Shown: piece after piece, positions 13,346 to 25,409 of the stretch
Layout of the letters: every line of letters starts with the position of its first letter
How positions within the stretch are numbered: position 1 is the first letter of the stretch
Origin: Sipunculus nudus
Taxonomy: Eukaryota; Annelida; Sipuncula; Golfingiida; Sipunculidae
Assembly: GCA_026874595.1 (NCBI GenBank)
Contig: CM049322.1
Span: 39,550,840 to 39,614,839 of the forward strand
DNA length: 64,000 nt
Reading direction: 5' to 3'
The notes under the pieces: model-generated
What the model was told of the DNA's origin: nothing
The model's database searches: none
The model's input: the letters and a program-made list of their open reading frames with translations, nothing else
Position numbers and translations under genes: made by a program

Positions 13346-13578
13346 GTATGAACATCATTTATATTTCAACGTAAATCATACCTTCTTTTAACACTGCTTG
13401 ATCCACTATATAATGTACAAAATAAACACATCCATTCTCATTTTGCAAATACACATTGCCTTCTCATACTATAAACCGAGATAGAAAGATGACGGTTACC
13501 AGGAATTTATCATTGCGAATATTGCTGTTATTATTTAATTGTATTATTTGTATTACTATTATTATTCTTTATCACTAC

Positions 13579-13604
13579 TACTTCTACTACTAGTAGTAGA
13601 AGTA
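13579..13604. repeat. 26-bp perfect palindrome of TAC/GTA triplets
   Basis: Two 13-base halves, TACTTCTACTACT and its reverse complement, meet at 13591/13592 inside the intron after CUB6, in a triplet-repeat context. It is probably microsatellite folding. Confidence 0.8.
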
Positions 13605-14365
13605 GAAGTAGTACCAGTAATGGTAGTGGATAAAGATAGGATGATCATAATGATGAGGATGGATAACATCATCTTCTTTTTCATCAGGATGTACCTTGCT
13701 CCTGTCAGGTTTAAGCCACTTTTTCAATTCCCCACAACTAATTTATTATGTAATTAACAAATTACATGACTCTGACGATTAATCAATCCAAGTTTTTTCA
13801 AAGTTAATTGGCTAATCGTGTTTGGGACTTTGACAGAAAACCGTGGGAGTTGATTTACATTTTTTAACACAGAGTATACACAACGTTTCATTTGATATTG
13901 TAATTGTCTCTCTTACAGTAATATAACTAGATATTATAGAATTTATAGAATGAGTACATGCTGACAAATATAATGTTTTGGATCGCCACTGGAAAATGCA
14001 AGAATGGCTAATAAATATCACTGCCAATATTTCAAATATCACTGACTAAAATTTCGTTGCGTGAAAAGACACAATTCTCCATAGAGATTATTTCAATAGG
14101 ACACTTATGTGTGTATGTGTTGGGTTTATCAATATAAAAATTGAGCAAAATGTTGACTTGACCTCAAAGCCATAACGAAAATTTCAATGACAACGTAATT
14201 CATATGAGTAACATAATATAAGTAGCATGTTTTAAAAATTTTGTGGTCAAAGGAGCATGTTTCAGGTTTTATTGTTTCAAACGGTTGTTGCTGACGCAGG
14301 CAATGTGGTCTATAATGTATGAAACGCTTTTTTTCTAATATCTTATAGTTCTGTTCATCTTGCAG

Positions 14366-14972
14366 CCTCCTGTGGTTCTGTGCCTCACAGTTATGCCTGC
14401 CTGATGAGATATTGGCTTAAGGCAGGGTGCACGGCTCAAGGCACGCACGCACCACCTAACGCGGTAAGTAGTAGCCCCCCTGCGCCACCTTGGATCATGC
14501 TCTTAAATCGGTTTCTGTTTCCTCGAACACTCAGGGACTGGTGTGATATTACCGGTGTCTTGACTGGTACCTACTCATTTTATCTCTATTTAAAAGAGGT
14601 GGAAAAGTGCTTCCGGAGTCAAGCTCGTGAAAACATGTGCCATACGGACCTCGCTTAACTGTTTAACGTGTTGTGGGTCAGCTATACACACCTTTTAGCT
14701 TGTTTTCACATGAATAAAACGGTTTTATTGTAACATGTAGATAAGACATATTCCTTTTTTTTTCTTGCGGCGGGTCATACCGGTCTCACTATGACTACGA
14801 CCAGTCTTAGGTTGCATTGCTTCGTAAAGAACGTCTCATAAACAGCCATCAGCTATAATGGCTTAGTCGTACGCTTGAATATTTTATTCAGCTTTATAAT
14901 CATGCTTGGTTAATGATTATTGATTATATTTTTGTACCAGTATAATTTTGATTCTAGTAATCCAAACTCTAG

Positions 14973-15017
<45 letters not shown>

Positions 15018-15554
15018 TCTAATTTTGGCCATATCAAAACTTACCTAATCCTTGGATTCCGGGACATGCACCACTATTTGTGTACATTGCTTTTTAATCT
15101 TTCACTTAGACATTCGGTGGCGCCAACTCCAATATATGGCGGGGTACGAGTCTAGACGCCAGTAAGTCGCAGTTAGCCGCCGAACTAGTGCCAACCCACC
15201 GCATATGATGCTATAGTGAGGAGTATTGGACTTGAATTAGGGAGGTCAAAAGTTCAAATATAATCAATATCCAGGGTGAACTATTTGCAGGCTTAATCTG
15301 ATGGTTGTTCTACAAACGTTCGGAAATTGTTTCCACCTACCGCCATGGTCCAAGGACACCCAATCGTGCTAAAAAGAAATTATAAAAAACAATATCGCAA
15401 CTAGTTTAACTTCAGTCACCTGATGAGCCGACGAGCCGAAACCGACGGTCGTGATCCAGATTCATCACATACCTTAGCATATTATGCTCTGTTACAAAGC
15501 ATAGGGCGCTGTGTGACCACGGAGGAAAGACTGCATACCCGCAGATCATTTCTA

Positions 15555-15604
<50 letters not shown>

Positions 15605-15745
15605 TCTCTGTATCCATGCAGCCGATGGCGACCTTGCGAAACAAACCGCTATCTAAAGTATTAAAGGTGATGAAGGTTTATAAAAAGAAAGCTATAAGAG
15701 GACTGAGGGACTTTTACGGGAACCAGTACGTCACGCTCTGTTTAG
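14366..15745 (+). CDS. Four-Cys module, copy 1 (two exons)
   Basis: Exon 14366-14463 (98 nt, phase 1 to 0; TTGCAG acceptor, GTAAGT donor) encodes SCGSVPHSYACLMRYWLKAG, then CTAQGTHAPPNA. Exon 15622-15745 (124 nt, phase 0 to 1; CATGCAG acceptor) encodes a Lys-rich helix-like stretch ending YVTLCLG. Four cysteines and the W-x3-GC motif align with copy 2. The domain resembles cysteine-rich W...GC modules I have seen in other bivalve secreted proteins, but I cannot name it. The expected donor reads GGAAAA rather than GGTAAG after 15745, and the nearest GT (AGAG|GTCAGT) would break phase. A (TA)n tract abuts the acceptor of the second exon. Confidence 0.65.
14966..15014. repeat. (AT)n microsatellite
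   Basis: A pure AT run within the intron of the first four-Cys module. A second run lies at 15555-15598, immediately before the acceptor of exon 15622, where it may affect branch point or polypyrimidine tract. Confidence 0.9.
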
Positions 15746-16089
15746 GAAAAAAAAAGAGGTCAGTATTAATACCTGTGTCTGTGTGTGCTCTAGTTGTATG
15801 TGGTTTAATATTCAAACAGTCATTCTATCTTACAACGACTGCATTGCGCTTAGCAGTTTACTAGGAACTAGCAGTCTGCCTGTTTAATTTTACTTTTTTT
15901 CACACACCATACAGCGTACTCTTTATTCGCTCGAGACCTTAACTAGGTGTATGTTTAATTTAAACATGGCATTATCTTTCTTTACAAAAGTAAGTGTTCT
16001 CCCGGCAGCAGTCGGGGGCCTTGCTAATATTAGTATGTACGTCTGTGTCCGCCTTTTAATGTTAAGTTATCGCCAATTTCTTCTCTCAG

Positions 16090-17061
16090 CTAACTGCGGT
16101 CCTAACAGCAGCCGAGGCCCTCATACCCAGGAATGTCTCGATCAGATGTGGAGGGATGTCGGATGTTTTGACACAGGAACATACCGTCTCGCCAACGCTT
16201 TGGTTAGAATAACAATTAAGCATGTTCAAAATACTATCTTATGTACTAAATTATGTGACAATAAATCTGCAATGTGTAATTCGACAAAAAGTCCAAGTCA
16301 TCAGTAAACGTGTGAAGAATTAATTTGAAAAACCCTAAAATGTGATCTGAATTATAATATTACAAACTAAGCATATGGCTTGAATATATGGTACATTAAA
16401 AAAGGAGGTTTTGCATAATATGAAGCTTACAGATCAGGTCTGAATAATATAATATAAATCATTGTCTCTACATAGTTAACATTATTATAACTAAAGCTTA
16501 TCTTACTGCTAAGGCTAAAATAATATATGATCAAAAAAGGTGGACAAAGACGTGGTGCGAGATGAGAAAAGGTAGGATCATATCAGATTGGTTTTACTCA
16601 TTCACGGGACAGAGAACGGGACATGACTGACTGATCCTAAAAATGTGCTTCATTAAATGTCTTTATTGAGTTTTCCTCCAATTTTAGAAAATTGGTTGAC
16701 ATGTCAGATATTGGTCCCACTGTGATTTTGAGAGGGCGATATAGGGAAAGTCATGTCGGAAACTTTAAATACCTAAGAATCGACACAATATGCACTGGTC
16801 GTTATAGATTGTGTTCTCACCCACCGACATGAAATGTGCAGGCAGACACCTTACACGATATTCGAACAAGAAGTGTTACTAATTCTGTGAGTGAAGCACT
16901 TTAAATAACAATACACGAGGGAAATATCTTGTTGCAGAATGCCAGGAAATGGAACGTTTTAACGGTCCAAAAGTTACGAAAGGCGATGGCATCATACAAA
17001 ACCAGGGCTCTGAAATGGGACTTTCACAGGAAGCTTGGGCCCTATGTCGTCCTGTGCTTTG
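16090..17061 (+). CDS. Four-Cys module, copy 2 (two exons)
   Basis: Exon 16090-16202 (113 nt, phase 1 to 0; CTCTCAG acceptor, GTTAGA donor) encodes NCGPNSSRGPHTQECLDQMW followed by RDVGC. Exon 16938-17061 (124 nt, phase 0 to 1; GTTGCAG acceptor, GTAAGT donor) encodes WNVLTVQKLRKAMASYKTRA and ends YVVLCFG. The second exon has exactly the length of that in copy 1 and shares K...M..YK..A and Y-V-x-L-C. With copy 1 it forms a tandem pair between the CUB array and the protease domain. Confidence 0.7.
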
Positions 17062-17270
17062 GTAAGTTAACCTAGAGATATTCCTAAGAGGAAATGTCAT
17101 GGATATAAGAAGGTATACTTTTATTGAGGGCTTTAAATGGACGGACATGGCCGGAACGCGAATGTTGGGACATTAAAGAGAACTAATATAGTTGATAATA
17201 CACTGCTCGAAATATAACATCACCCAGTCTACACATAAAGAACATGTAAATATCTTTGTTGTAATTTCAG

Positions 17271-20200
17271 GTAGTGGCTTATCGAACAACAGAGACAGCT
17301 TCATTTTTGGCGGAACCCCTGTGTACGACACAGGACGATGGCCCTGGCTGGTAAGTTACACAACAGTATTGTAATATATTTACAGCACCAGGACATCTTT
17401 TCGGGTCGACCTGGATCTACAAACTGAAGGTAGGACCCTGTCCAAGGAGAGATATGAACGCCAGCCATGAGACAACCGTGTCTCTGTTCAACAATTCGAC
17501 GCGTATTTCGCGCATGGACCCTTTTCGCCATTAAAATCACTGCCCTTCTAACCAATTAATCTTCATTCTAATTCGGGGTAAAAAAATATATATAATTGCG
17601 CAATGGTAGATAATTATTTATAGGGAAGTAAATGGTTGAGATTAGTTGTCGTAAAAAAATTAATGATTGTATTGCTTCTAGGGTGTTATATAAACTCTAC
17701 CAAATATTTCTTATAATCATAAGAAAATTATAGTTTGATATATAATAGTTTAAGTTGTTAACAGAAACCCATGGGTATGAGACAGCTTTGGGAAGGACTT
17801 CACACTAAGGGCCCGCAGGTACACTAGGCACATGCCTTGATAACAACCAGAAATAGAATGAGAGTAAACCTGTGACAAGAGAGTTCGAAACCGGAATGGA
17901 ATTCTGCAAATGTACATATACTTAGTTAAGCTAGCACTAAAAATGGCGGCTGATACCTCGATCCAAAAAAATAAATAATAAATAACTTTGATTTTTTATA
18001 ATGTTTTGTTTTATTTACTTTGAAAGGTTCAAATATATAATGTTTTCATTATATCTACCCTTTATAGAGATCAGATATCATATGATTATGGCATTTTGAT
18101 CCTGTAAATGGTATGTCATTATCAGCCGCAGAAAGCGCCAATTGTTTAATTGGCTTCAGCTTCATCCTCTATTACAGTATTTATTTAAATTGTGTGCATA
18201 TACGATATATTCTCTATTTCCAAATATTTATTTGAAGAATTTTCTATATAAAAATTTATCTGATACCTGATGCGACCTGTTTTGTTAACCAAAATGGTAT
18301 TCTTCTGTTCTGAATGTTAGATTTAAGCTAAAGCTGTCACACATGATACCTGACGACAGTACACTGCAGTGTTTTTTTTTTTTAAGTTTCATGGTAGTGC
18401 TTTTATTATTAGTCGCATTATGCAGGGCCTTGATGTAAAATCTCTTGTCGAGAATGACAAACAGCAGCCATGAGTGTGATATTTCCCTGGACAAAAAGAT
18501 GCTCAAAAATGATATGCAATTCTCAAATAACCTCACTTGGAATTACATTAATCTGCTATGGACAATACCTGTGTGTCCGAATTCAGCTGAGCGTCCCGAC
18601 ACAAGGTCACTGGTTCTACATCTGTTTATACATTAAGGAGTGCAAACACTTCATCTTTATATTTCACCCCCGTCAAGTGAGAGAGTCTTCTAAATAAATT
18701 CATGAATACTAGCCGTGTTGGCTGAGTGAATGCGTTATCGTAAAACAGGCTTTACGTCTTCATGATATTTGCAGACTGAATTGAACAAAGAATCGTCACT
18801 ATTATCATTATATTTTACTATTTTCGTAACTTTTATCATATAGCCTAAAGAACCTTAAGCAGAAATATCACCATTAAATATAAAGCAAGTAATTTCAACT
18901 ATAACATAACACGTTTAACTGTTTATGTCAAAAACCTGAAAAACGTGAGAAACCCAAGTCATAATAATATGCAGCTCAATATTACATAAAGAGCAATAGT
19001 GTCCTGAAAGGGCCTTACTTAACGTTTATTTAATCTTTTCCACATATTGCAAACAAAAAGGGTTTTTGTGTTTCGCTACAATATACCTACATCTATATTT
19101 TTCAGTAAAACGGCGAATGAGACGCACGTTAAGATGGGCGTGGTGGACTGATCGCCAAATGGCCCCACGCCAGTGAAGGTCTACGCCAAGCGTTTGATAC
19201 AGCATGAAGACTACGAGTATACAAGGATACCCTTCAAGTAAGCTAATCTGGAAAAAATTCTATTAATTTTCCTTATCTCTTTTCTATGATTTCAATTTAG
19301 TAGAAATTTTATTTTTTTTTCATATCATCGACCCTGCCTATCTACCTAACATATTTATGCGAATCATGAGTTATAACACCATGAAACAGTCCCCTCCATC
19401 TTTCTTGGTCCTTGGTAACATTTTCCTTCATAATCTAGGATTTTCTTTCCTGCTCATTTCGCTCTGCCTGAGATGTCTTCTCTAATTGCACTAATATTAT
19501 GTCTCTTCCCTTTCGGTGTCCTACAGTTAATGCCAATAATGTCTTCTTTCCTAGCAACATATATCGGTTACTTTCCATATTCTGTTACGGAATGTCTCTA
19601 TTACGTTTATTCTCGTCTACGTGCTATTAAAATGATAAATACTTACATTGTACATCCTTGCCACGCCCTGTCTTCTTTTTTCTTGTTTTAAGCTATTCTG
19701 ATGCATTTCCTTTATCTAAGACACTGCATCCAGTTACTTCATATTACTTTTTTTTTAATTAATCACAATAAAATTTGGTACTCCCTAGTTTCTGACAATC
19801 ATCCATAGCCTATATCTCATTAATTTGTCAAATGTTTTCACAAAATCTATAACTTTTATATGTGAACGAGCTTGCCATAAAATACTCATTTTCTAACTGT
19901 TTCCCAATGTTTTGTTTGTTACACATATTATTGTGATATATGTTTTCCTAGTCGATACAAGTGTGTTTGTGTCCTCATAAGTTATCAGCTTGCCTTCATT
20001 GCCTCGCATTCAAATGTATTAAATGTGATTATCAATCTCACAGCTTTGTGATTAGGTACAGAATAATTATTTCATTTCATGTCTGCCGCTATATAAGCCT
20101 CCTTTGCCATGTAGCACTCCATTTTTCTCTTACCTATATTAGCTCCAGATTTTCTTCTTTAACTCCTGTATCCTGACATCTTAGAAAATTTTTTTCCTCT

Positions 20201-23200
20201 ATCTTTTTTGCGATGACCTTCTGCCTACAATTGTATGTTGCGTTTTTCATATCTTATTAAACCTGTATTTATAAACGTTCCATGTTCTCACCCCGTCTGA
20301 GTACTCACCCCGTCTTAGTGAATTTAACATTGACATATGTGCAATAATTCTGTATTAAAAACCATTTAATATTACTGTCCCACAACGCTGTTCTGTACTT
20401 AATTTATTTTACTCTACCTTTCAGGTATATGAGTATAAGATTCTTGTAACTCTCCATGATATCCATGTGGACCTGTGCTTCTCAACTAAATTTATCCATC
20501 TGATTTCCCGTTGTCCTACACAACCTAAATGTTGCGTTCTTGTTCAATACAGCAATATTTGCGCCATGCCTTATAATTTATTCCTTGAACTACTTGTACA
20601 TTGATTTATATTATGCTTTGATATTTTTCTTACTTAAGATAAGTGCCACTCCATTTAGGTGTATATTCTTTTCCTTGAATATTCTATTTTAGGTTTTATT
20701 TTGCCAACAATTCAGTAGGGGATTTTCATCGGGCTTGGTGGATGGACTAAACGAGATTTAAAACGATTTTAAAACGAATTTTAGCTCGAGGGGTCCAAAC
20801 TAACCCACTCCCCCTCCTCCGTTTCTCCCTTTTCAAAACCTTAGGACCTTGTATTAAGTTTTGTCAATAACATCCTGGATTTTACCCTCCTTTTTCTGAA
20901 CCGTGAGTCATATTTATTCATATTTACTGATTATGGTTTGTACTTTGGTTTAGCTTGTTGGATGTGGATTTGTGTTTTATGTTACTATGTTACTACTTGG
21001 ACTATACAATAATCATTCCAGGATAATTAATGACATTGCTTTGATTGAGCTGATGGAGAAAGTCACCTTTGGGCCGACCATCAAACCAATAGGACTACCG
21101 CACCCAGGTGGCCCTCCATACAAGGACTGCTACATGACTGGATGGGGCAGATATGTCACAAATGGTGAGATAAGTGAATGTCTGATATTGAACCTAACCA
21201 CCTTTCCGACATTAATAAAGGTAATCCCTTGGAGCTTTTATAAAAATAGGCCAGATAAACGCAAATATCACATAAAACAGGCTTTTTTCCTTATATTAAC
21301 GTGTTTATTATATGTGGTCAGATAAGCCATTACATTGCAAATGGCTTTGCAACAAGTAACATCCGCATACATGCTACCTGCCGCCATAGGTTACATGTTT
21401 TCCCGTTTGTCGATATTGCTTTGTTTCCAAGCATGTTGTTGACAAAAACGTCAAAACACCCTTAGTGAGAATTATAATCGATGATTAAAAATTAAAAACG
21501 ACCGATGATGGATTATGAATTGCTTATTTTATGTACTTTCTTTATTTCCTTGAAATCTGGTTTATACTAGTACATCCAGTTAATTCTGGATTCATATTGA
21601 AACCATAAATTTAACCGCATCGAAGGTCGATTAGCCGTCGAACGTTTGTTGGATGCGCAAGTTTTTTGTCGATTGTGAAGCAAAATGAAATTGTTCAATT
21701 TTGAAAGAAAACGAAAAATCTTCGATACACTTATATATATATATACAAATATAATAGACCAGTATTGGGCAAATTGACACTACAAAAAGGAAAAATTACT
21801 TGTCTTCATATACAGGATCAAGAAGTGCAATTCTTCAAGAACTGAAAGGAGTAGTGATTTCTGACAGCTTCTGTTCCACTCTGATTGGATCTGAACCAGG
21901 TGACTGGGTGCTCAACGGAGGCGTGTTGTGTGTCCATGGCTACAAACATGGCCAAACATGTCCGGTATGTGAATATTTAAGAGTTGGTATCAAATGTTGC
22001 CGGATGCAGTTAATGTAAATGCGAAATAGCTTTCTTAATTACAAATGCTCTATCAGTCGTCGCTGCATTTGAATGCAAATGTGTTCAGATATGTTCAGTA
22101 CAAAAAGATAATATTAAGGGAATTCAAATCTGAAATCTTAATATAATCCCTATTTGAAGGTTTTACTTCAAACTGATTACATATTTTACATAGCATTACT
22201 AATAAACTTTCCGATTAAACTAACCTAAACTCAGCACAGAATTATGAAAAAATGATCACAATTCAATGCATTCGTGCCAAAAAGTTACTCATTGTTACAT
22301 TAACTACTTCAAATTTATAAACTACATCTACAGTGGAACCCCGCCTTGCGACCACCCCACAACTGCGACCACCCCACAATTACGACCATTTTGCTTGGTC
22401 CCGAATTTTTTTTAGTTTATTTATGTTTAAAAATGACTCAAAATTACGACCACCCCTGAATTCAGAATTACGACCAGATTTCCTGGCCCCAGCGCTAATG
22501 CGACCCCGCTAATGCGACCACCGCCGAGAAGTTCTGAAACAACATTTGTCACGAGTCAATGGCTGCGTCTTGTCACAGGCGCCTTAATGAAAGATCAAAG
22601 CGGATAACAAGGTTTCTTAACCCGAGTGTTAATCTGATCCCGCATATCTTCCCGACTCGGTGTCTTCGCTGAGACTCGTTGAGGTGTAGGTTATAGATCA
22701 AAGAGGGTAACCACCGGCCTGATTACTTAACGAGCCGGTCTGACCTGGGGTCAGATGCTAATTGCCCCTCAGTGATCACCTTTATTACAGCTACCCTAAG
22801 TGTGGGGTTGCAGGCTTTATATTTCAACTCATCACATATTGTTCGATCCTAATTGGTAAAATTAACGACCTAGTTAATCCTAAATGTATTCATACCTTAC
22901 TGAGACTGAGTATTGAGCAGTCAGTAAAATGTATAAATAAAGCTTGCATCGGGGGAAAATCCCTCACATTAATTTGCCTTTTCTGATAGATCGTTGTCAG
23001 TTTATTTCTCTACTGGTTAAGTTTGCATTTAAATTGCTTGCTGTTAGGCAACCATGCCTCTGAAAGAACTCTCCTTGAAGGATAAAGTAGCGTTAATCAA
23101 GGCGGCAACACCATGCGCAGTCAGTACCAAATGGCTCAGCAGTTTAGCGTCGGGAAAGCTCAAGTGCACGCAATATATATTCAAGCCGAAGGCTAAATAT

Positions 23201-24192
23201 ATGACAGCCACGTGTTATGTTCAATATGCATTCAGTAGGTTGTAATCGTATTGCCTTAGTGTTATTATTTGTTCATCATTAGTCACTACGTATGTGTACA
23301 TGTGTATTAATTTTCATCATGAATAAATATGTTCAGCTACACACAAAAAAAAAACATTCATAATAAGGGTCCTCCGCTAAGTAAAATATTTTGTTAAAAT
23401 TCACATTAAATATATGCAATAGATAAACTCTGATACACATTAAATATCAGCGTGTTATATGCGACCACGGTAAGAGTTTCACAAATACGACCACCCCCAA
23501 ATTACGACCACTTTGCTCAGTCCCCAGGGTGGTCGTAATTGTGGGGTTCCACTGTATTAACAACTTTTACTATTAACACTTGCTAATAAAAGTGAAAGCA
23601 AACAAAGAAAACATGTAAATTACACTTGAAATTTATGAGTGATTCATAAACAGTACATATATATGTTTGTATTGATATCACTTCTGTCAGCTGCGGCAGG
23701 AAACTACGTTACTAAAAAAAAGTGATAACTATTAAATCGAACTTTCACACATGTTATTGCCGACCTTTTTCCTTTTGATATAATATTTAACAATCTCCGT
23801 TGCTTTTAAATGCATGGTAAAATTATTATAAATACAAATCCAATACACAAGCCTTTTGTTATAATGGAAATACAAATAGAGTCTTTTCAGGTTTGCTCAC
23901 TCAAATGTTAAAGTTAATGTGCCATATTTAAGTGCATTTGCAATTTGACCCAACTTTGGAATATACACAACTAAATATACTTTGGAACTTTGGAATATAT
24001 ATATTATATATATAAACATGAACACCCTCACACACACGAACACACACATATATATTTCACACATGTTTGTGAGGTGTGTGTTTGTAAAAGGGATATACAT
24101 ATATATATATATTTATATATACCGTAAAACCTCGAATATCCGAACAGTTTGAGGGTGATATTTAACTTTTGTTCGGATATTTAAGGTCATGG

Positions 24193-24247
<55 letters not shown>

Positions 24248-24495
24248 GTCAAGCATCAAGATACCATGAAATATGAAAGAGTGGTTCTCTGATGATCAAT
24301 TTTAATTTCTCTATTTTACAGGGAGACTCTGGAGGGCCTTTGAACTGTAAACAGGGGCACGATCATTACGTCATGGTCGGAACAGCTAGTTGGTCCCGCA
24401 CGGGTTGTTGTTATGCCGGGGGTGTACCAATTGGCTACGGGGAGGTTGAAGAAAAGGTGGAGTGGACCAGAAAGACTTGCAATGACTGCATATAA
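17271..24495 (+). CDS. S1 serine protease domain (five recognised exons, His exon missing)
   Basis: Exon 17271-17350 encodes the linker and the start FIFGGTPVYDTGRWPWL, equivalent to the IVGG region. Exon 19106-19237 encodes the loop region VKMGVVD, a TGA stop at 19149-19151, then SPNGPTPVKVYAKRLIQHED. Exon 21022-21164 carries the catalytic Asp in NDIALIEL and CYMTGWGRYV. Exon 21816-21964 carries the C-terminal barrel part and ends HGQTCP. Exon 24322-24495 begins GDSGGPLNC (catalytic Ser) and ends TAA. The residue equivalent to trypsin Asp189 is Gln, so trypsin-like cleavage after Lys/Arg is not expected. Phase 0 at 17350 and phase 2 at 19106 require an intervening exon that I cannot find intact. 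Confidence 0.8.
18525..18650 (+). pseudogene. Possible relic of the catalytic-His exon
   Basis: Read in one frame this gives YGQYLCVRIQLS, resembling the YxGxxLCGGxLLS strand of S1 domains, followed by a Trp about ten residues on. Allowing two single-base deletions, the text after Trp looks like the VLTSVH segment with Tyr for the catalytic His. No good splice sites frame it. This is a guess based on resemblance and position between 17350 and 19106. Confidence 0.3.
19375..20650 (-). pseudogene. Non-LTR retrotransposon reverse-transcriptase relic in a protease intron
   Basis: On the minus strand, 19880-19795 reads IDFVKTFDKLMRYRLW, matching the conserved KAFD block of LINE reverse transcriptases. 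Near 19421-19380 it reads NVTKDQERWRGLF, matching the typical C-terminal tail of such ORFs. Stops and shifts separate the two. It lies between exons 19106-19237 and 21022-21164, opposite in sense to the host gene. The upper boundary is approximate. Confidence 0.5.
22331..23554 (+). mobile_element. Internally deleted pogo/Tigger-like DNA transposon
   Basis: Terminal inverted repeats CAGTGGAACCCC at 22331 and its reverse complement ending at 23554 are flanked on both sides by TA, the target duplication of the Tc1/mariner/pogo group. Subterminal regions repeat the motif GCGACCACC/ACGACCACC. Inside, 23054-23245 starts MPLKELSLKDKVALIKAA, the helix-turn-helix start of pogo-type transposases. The next part, RSQYQMAQQFSVGKAQVHA, continues only after a +1 shift. 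The remaining transposase including the DDE region is absent. The element sits in the protease intron 21965-24321. Confidence 0.8.
24121..24245. repeat. Solo mariner/pogo-like end plus (AT)n(AG)n tract
   Basis: 24122 onward reads CCGTAAAACCTCGAATATCC, with an inverted repeat of ATATCCGAAC further on at about 24172-24181, as in solo ends of Tc1/mariner-type elements. It is followed by an AT run and an AG run, ending 75 bases before the final protease exon. Confidence 0.5.
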
Positions 24496-24511
24496 GCTAA
24501 ACAAGAACAGA

Positions 24512-24517
24512 AATAAA
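24512..24517 (+). terminator. Polyadenylation signal AATAAA
   Basis: Canonical hexamer 17 bases after the stop codon of the protease exon (24493-24495), on the same strand, consistent with the 3' end of the mosaic gene. Confidence 0.7.
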
Positions 24518-25409
24518 TCATAACGGTGGCTAATTAGCTGATACAAAATAATGGAAAAATTAATGCACAAAACGAGTATATAAATGGGACATAAGGATAG
24601 TTCGACGTTCCATATTTTCTTAACCCGCCAGTATGAAACTCATAATAAGCGAGCATCCTATCGTTTTGAAGTGCTGGTAGGTTTTGGTCTGCCTATATCA
24701 GAAAAGAAACTGTTCCGCTTTGTTAGCGTATTCCCGTTAACAGGCAAACAGAGAAACATAAAGACACTAATTTCTAGCGATGAAATCATGATACCTGCCA
24801 GACTGAGGTTACATCAACATGCGAATGTAGCTTCTTCTGGTGATAGGTCGTTTAATGAACAGCTTTCTTCATAATGGACACCTTATATTGACTTTTTGTT
24901 ACGTTTTATTTGACATAGGTGTCATTTGATGAAAAAAGGCTAGCTGTTGCAACTTTATTCATCCTAGACTTGATTTATCAAAAACATTTAAACCATTTAT
25001 CCTAGTATAAATGACACAGCTTTTATATTAGTGGTCACTTAATGATACATATAAATACGGAAATACAGAGTGACATTTATAATATAGACTTCACACAGGT
25101 ATTTACTAAAATCCAAGATATAAATTAACATAGAGAAGGGAGGATTCTGATTTAGCGGCTTCAATTACCATCGAAATGAAATCTGAGTTATTTACTTATG
25201 TAAAATTTACCTCCATATTTCTCAAAGTGACTATTCCATATATGGAATGTAAAGTATGATATCGTTTGACAGCTTCGAAATCATAGGTTATTATTGAATA
25301 AAAATTACTTATAAGTTTTAACAGGTTTTTTATTTTGTTTATTTTGGCTGCAAAAGTAATGGACTGTAAATATTTTTTTAATATTGAATAAAAATTAATC
25401 CTTGAAAAC
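24518..25409. other. Intergenic, nothing recognised
   Basis: Downstream of the protease gene. A 96-codon open frame at 24584-24874 shows no recognisable motif and no splice context, and I do not call it. Confidence 0.5.

Larger units (their letters stand above)
2965..24495 (+). pseudogene. Multi-CUB / double four-Cys module / S1 serine protease mosaic gene, probably decayed
   Basis: Exons in order: 2965-3130, 3965-4152, 5154-5319, 6091-6272, 7018-7183, 7930-8117, 8892-9057, 9682-9863, 10994-11159, 12467-12648, 13180-13345 (CUB domains); 14366-14463, 15622-15745, 16090-16202, 16938-17061 (two copies of a four-Cys module); 17271-17350, 19106-19237, 21022-21164, 21816-21964, 24322-24495 (S1 protease). 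All listed junctions keep phase except around the lesions. About 1000 codons are visible; the 5' end is off the window. A secreted or extracellular protease is expected from the domain set. Lesions: TGA at 11006-11008 (CUB5), TGA at 19149-19151 (protease), donor GA instead of GT after 15745, and no recognisable catalytic-His exon between 17350 and 19106. Because most exons have intact frames and splice sites, inactivation is probably recent; a damaged allele or assembly error at any single lesion remains possible. Confidence 0.7.

Noticed and set aside
15423..15656. 77-codon plus frame before the four-Cys module's second exon
   Set aside because: Passes through a (TA)n tract giving IYIY repeats; not coding.
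17301..17555. 84-codon minus-strand frame with basic N-terminus
   Set aside because: Overlaps the protease first exon antisense; no recognised family.
17763..17818. Possible 54-nt exon between AG and GT sites
   Set aside because: Encodes nothing resembling the S1 His region and lacks a pyrimidine tract.
24584..24874. 96-codon plus frame after the protease stop
   Set aside because: Lies beyond the polyadenylation signal and shows no domain or signal peptide.
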